A DNA stretch of 64,000 bases, from the NCBI GenBank assembly GCA_008501765.1, contig QQUE01000015.1:310001-374000 (forward strand), written 5' to 3'. This document shows, piece by piece, positions 61,217 through 64,000 of the stretch; position 1 is the first letter of the stretch; each line of letters begins with the position of its first letter. The DNA comes from Calditrichota bacterium (GTDB lineage Bacteria > Zhuqueibacterota > Zhuqueibacteria > Zhuqueibacterales > Geothermadaptataceae). The notes below the pieces were generated by a model. The model had not been told where the DNA came from. It made no database searches and was given only the letters and a program-made list of their open reading frames with translations. A program made the position numbers and the translations under genes.

Positions 61217-63781
61217 CTATTTTCTCCGCAACGGCAGGCTCACTCGCCTCACCCCATCAAACTGATAAAACGCATTCGCCACCGCCGCGGCTGTCGGCAC
61301 CAGCCCGATTTCGCCAACACCTTTGGCGCCGAACGGCCCGTGTGGGTCTGCTACTTCAACGCCGATGACTTCAATTTCCGGCGTTTCTTTAGCACGCAGA
61401 ACACCACATTTGCGCAGCCGCATGTTTTTCGGCACGCTATTTTCCAGCTCTAAATCCTCGCTAAGTGCGTAGCCAAGTCCCATGTGTACCGCGCCCTGAA
61501 TCTGGCCTTCGAAAAGGTTGGGATTGATGATTTTCCCGGCATCGTGGGCAGCGATGACTTTTTCAATCTGGCCAGCGTCATCTAAAATAACAACTTGCGT
61601 GGCGTAGCTGTAAGAATAATGCGTAATAATTTCGTCCACATCGGCGCCGGGTTTGGTAGTCCAGTCACACACCCATTCGCCGTGGTACGTTTTGCCAACA
61701 AGGTCGGCCAGCGTACAATTTTCGAGGTCGTTCTTTAATTTTTCCGCTGCGTCGATGGTTGCATTTCCAATGAGCGATGTAGCTCGTGACGCCGTCGTCA
61801 TGCCTGCTTCAGCGCCGGAGGCTGTCTCAACTTTCACCTCAACAATTTTCGGATCAATCCCAGCAACCTGAGACAAAAACTGAATGGCCATCGTGTGCAC
61901 GCCCTGCCCCATTTCGGTCCAGCCGTGATGTAAAACAACGTGATCAGCTGAAATGATTTCGATTTTCACTTTGCTCTCGTCGGGCATGCCATTGCCGATG
62001 CCGGTGTTTTTCAACCCGCAGGCAATGCCGGCGTATTTGGCATTTTTGAACGTGTCTTTTACGGCGAGCAAAGTCTCGTGTGCGCCGCATCCGCCAGTTA
62101 TTACTTGCCCGGTTGATGTCATATCGCCGTCTTTCAGCGCATTGTCATAGCGAAATTGCCAGCGATCAAATCCACCCTGCTCACACAAATCATCAATACA
62201 ACTTTCCAGCGCAAAGGCAACCTGGTTCACCCCGAATCCGCGCATGGCGCCGCAGGGCAAATTATTGGTGTAAACGGCCTTGCTGTCGATTTCCACCGCC
62301 GGAATATGATAGGCGCCGGTGGCATGTCCGGCTGCCCGCTCCAATACTTTCATGCCCACGGATGCATAGGCTCCGGTATCGCCGATGATATCGGCTTTGA
62401 GTGCGGTCAGTTTTCCACTGCTATCGCACGTGAGCGTGTAATGCATCTCAACCGGGTGTCGCTTCGGGTGCATGCGAATTGATTCTTCCCGGTTCAGCTC
62501 TATTTTTACCGGCTTCTGCAAAATTTGTGCGGCGATGGCGGCATGTCCCTGCACCGTTAAATCTTCTTTCCCGCCAAATCCGCCGCCATTGGGCACCAGC
62601 GTCACCAGCACATCTTCTTCATTCTGACCTAAAATCCGGGCAATTGATTTTCGATCTTCATAGATGCCCTGCCCCTGCGAATACACCTGTAATTGGCCGT
62701 TTTCCGGCATTGCGATACAGCATTCGGGTTCCATAAATGCGTGCTCGATGCGTTGCGTATTGTAGACGCCAGCAGAGACGAAAGCTGCATTTTTAAGCCC
62801 ATTTTCAACATCCCCGCGGTTGATTGTGGTTTGTGAAAGTAGATTTCCTTTTGGATGGATGCGCGGTGCCTGTTTTGTCAGGGCAAAATGGGTATCGGAT
62901 ATCGGTTCGAAAATTTCATATTCCACTTCGATAGCTGCAACGGCTTCCCGTGCGATGGCGTCGTTCGTGGCCACAACGCAGGCCAAAACATCACCAATGT
63001 AGCGCGTTTCTTCGCCCACGGCGATCATCACTGGCCAATCTTGCACAATGAGTCCGGTGAGTCGATCGCCGGGAATATCGTCGGCCGTGAAGATTTGCAC
63101 AACGCCGGGCAGTGCTTTGGCTTTGTCAAAATTCATCGTGACCACTTTCGCGCGCGGATGGTCGCTAAATTTCAAAGCACCGTGCAGCATGCTCTCGAAA
63201 AACATATCAGCAACAAATGGCCGCTGGCCCAAAGCCAGTTTTTTGGCCTCATATTTTGGCTCCCGTTCGCCGATCCCGCCCGAGGAGACCAACTCGGCAA
63301 CAGGTTTATTGTCTCGCAGCGATTCAGCGGCTATCAAAATAGCATCTTCAATTTTTTTATAGCCGGTGCAGCGGCATAAATTGGGCGTCAGCGCTTTGCG
63401 AATTTCCTGCAAATCTGGCTCAGGATTTTTATCGATGATCGCCTTGGCACGCATGACGAAGCCCGGAGTACAAAATCCACATTGCACACCACCGGCAGCA
63501 ACAAACGCATCGCCGAGGGCATCTTTCGTTTTTTGCTCCAGCCCTTCGATTGTATAAACTTCACCATCAGCAACTTTTTCCATTTTGATGGCACAGGCAA
63601 GTACGGCTTTGCCATTGAGTTCAACTGTGCAGCAACCGCACGATGCTTGCGGTGCACAGCCGTCTTTCAGCGAAGTGATTTTCTCAAACTCGCGTAAATA
63701 TTTGAGCAAAGATAAATCGGATGCGCCGGTGTATTCTTTTTTCTGTCCGTTGAGTATGAAGTGCATAAATTTTTCTTTCAT
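61217..63781 (-). CDS. Fused 2Fe-2S / molybdopterin xanthine dehydrogenase-type hydroxylase
   Basis: An 854-residue xanthine dehydrogenase/oxidase-family protein. Residues 1-80: plant-type 2Fe-2S ferredoxin (CAPQASCGCCTVELNG); 85-155: second 2Fe-2S domain (GGVQCGFCTPGFVMRA, NLCRCTGYKKIEDA). From about 180 on: the molybdopterin domain with GGGFGGKEDL, GAMRGFGVNQ, WTEMGQGVHTMA and GAKGVGEIGLVP, whose Glu is the proposed catalytic base. No FAD domain is fused, so a separate flavoprotein should exist. This fusion is typical of selenium-linked (Se-dependent) XDH. ATG at 63781 is chosen over a TTG seven codons upstream. Confidence 0.9.
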   Translation of the reverse strand: MKEKFMHFILNGQKKEYTGASDLSLLKYLREFEKITSLKDGCAPQASCGCCTVELNGKAVLACAIKMEKVADGEVYTIEGLEQKTKDALGDAFVAAGGVQCGFCTPGFVMRAKAIIDKNPEPDLQEIRKALTPNLCRCTGYKKIEDAILIAAESLRDNKPVAELVSSGGIGEREPKYEAKKLALGQRPFVADMFFESMLHGALKFSDHPRAKVVTMNFDKAKALPGVVQIFTADDIPGDRLTGLIVQDWPVMIAVGEETRYIGDVLACVVATNDAIAREAVAAIEVEYEIFEPISDTHFALTKQAPRIHPKGNLLSQTTINRGDVENGLKNAAFVSAGVYNTQRIEHAFMEPECCIAMPENGQLQVYSQGQGIYEDRKSIARILGQNEEDVLVTLVPNGGGFGGKEDLTVQGHAAIAAQILQKPVKIELNREESIRMHPKRHPVEMHYTLTCDSSGKLTALKADIIGDTGAYASVGMKVLERAAGHATGAYHIPAVEIDSKAVYTNNLPCGAMRGFGVNQVAFALESCIDDLCEQGGFDRWQFRYDNALKDGDMTSTGQVITGGCGAHETLLAVKDTFKNAKYAGIACGLKNTGIGNGMPDESKVKIEIISADHVVLHHGWTEMGQGVHTMAIQFLSQVAGIDPKIVEVKVETASGAEAGMTTASRATSLIGNATIDAAEKLKNDLENCTLADLVGKTYHGEWVCDWTTKPGADVDEIITHYSYSYATQVVILDDAGQIEKVIAAHDAGKIINPNLFEGQIQGAVHMGLGYALSEDLELENSVPKNMRLRKCGVLRAKETPEIEVIGVEVADPHGPFGAKGVGEIGLVPTAAAVANAFYQFDGVRRVSLPLRRK

Positions 63782-63846
63782 TTTAACCGTAGGGAACCAC
63801 AACTAATACATTTAATAAACCGAGAATTTTAATCATGAGAACAAGA

Positions 63847-64000
63847 TCACGTAACAACAACATTAGCACCGAAGTGGTTCTGGCTCTGCCGCATTCCATC
63901 GAAAATTAATCGCATTTGATGAAAATCCTGCATGTTGACATCCTCACCATTATCCAATTTTTCGTAGTCAGCCACTGAAACCAAGTCATTTTTAGCATCA
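63847..64000 (-). CDS. C-terminal fragment of an unidentified gene
   Basis: An open frame enters from the right edge and stops at TGA 63847-63849, giving about 50 residues including MQDFHQMRLIFDGMRQSQN. It has normal codon character and is on the strand of the XDH-type gene, 65 bases upstream of it, so it is likely a co-transcribed gene of the same cluster. I cannot name the family from this piece. Confidence 0.5.
   Translation of the reverse strand, partial: DAKNDLVSVADYEKLDNGEDVNMQDFHQMRLIFDGMRQSQNHFGANVVVT

Overview
The window reads like a chromosomal stretch (roughly 40-45% GC by eye) from an uncultured-type bacterium of the Fibrobacterota-Chlorobiota-Bacteroidota (FCB) superphylum, most like Calditrichota or candidate phylum KSB1. 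Reasons: two secreted proteins end in the NYPNPFNPET-type C-terminal sorting domain of the type IX secretion system, there is a GWxTD-domain protein, a DUF5683-type protein, a carboxypeptidase-regulatory-like TonB receptor, and many multihaem cytochromes. The phylum is an inference; no rRNA, tRNA or CRISPR array was seen.

Region 1 (1-20.6 kb) is mostly housekeeping, nearly all on the minus strand: the 5' end of mreB, purH, purN, an LD-carboxypeptidase, a GWxTD protein, rimO, ftsY, a CDP-alcohol phosphatidyltransferase, a UbiA-type prenyltransferase, purF, folB-folK, a deoxynucleoside kinase, RidA, a lipid-flippase-like membrane protein, an EamA transporter, a metallophosphoesterase, a small nuclease and a stand-alone 5'-3' exonuclease.

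Region 2 (20.6-28.4 kb) holds exported enzymes (M28 peptidase, type I phosphodiesterase/alkaline phosphatase family), a REP-associated tyrosine transposase bracketed by its own palindromes, and a TonB-dependent receptor.

Region 3 (29-46.7 kb) is the most striking part, a probable extracellular electron-transfer island. It encodes five multihaem c-type cytochromes with 44 visible haem motifs (7, 14, 6, 9 and 8), an outer-membrane beta-barrel, a collagen-like repeat inside one cytochrome lipoprotein, two cytochromes with T9SS sorting domains, a lone receiver protein, two sigma-54 activators (one lacking the phospho-acceptor Asp) and a three-gene periplasmic-binding-protein/histidine-kinase/NtrC regulator system laid out like the oxyanion-sensing AioX-AioS-AioR systems. 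Decayed 3' ends of further sorting-domain genes lie between the intact genes. A working model is that the kinase system senses an oxyanion or other electron acceptor and controls cytochromes that carry electrons through the outer membrane to the cell surface.

Region 4 (46.8-64 kb) carries a catabolic cluster resembling anaerobic purine/selenium-linked clusters: XdhC, a YgeW-like carbamoyltransferase, a YgeY-like M20 hydrolase, two fold-type II PLP enzymes and a fused 2Fe-2S/molybdopterin xanthine-dehydrogenase-type protein, interrupted by an IS200-like transposase, a DUF559 gene boxed in repeats, and several MITE-like inverted-repeat elements. The window ends inside another minus-strand gene.
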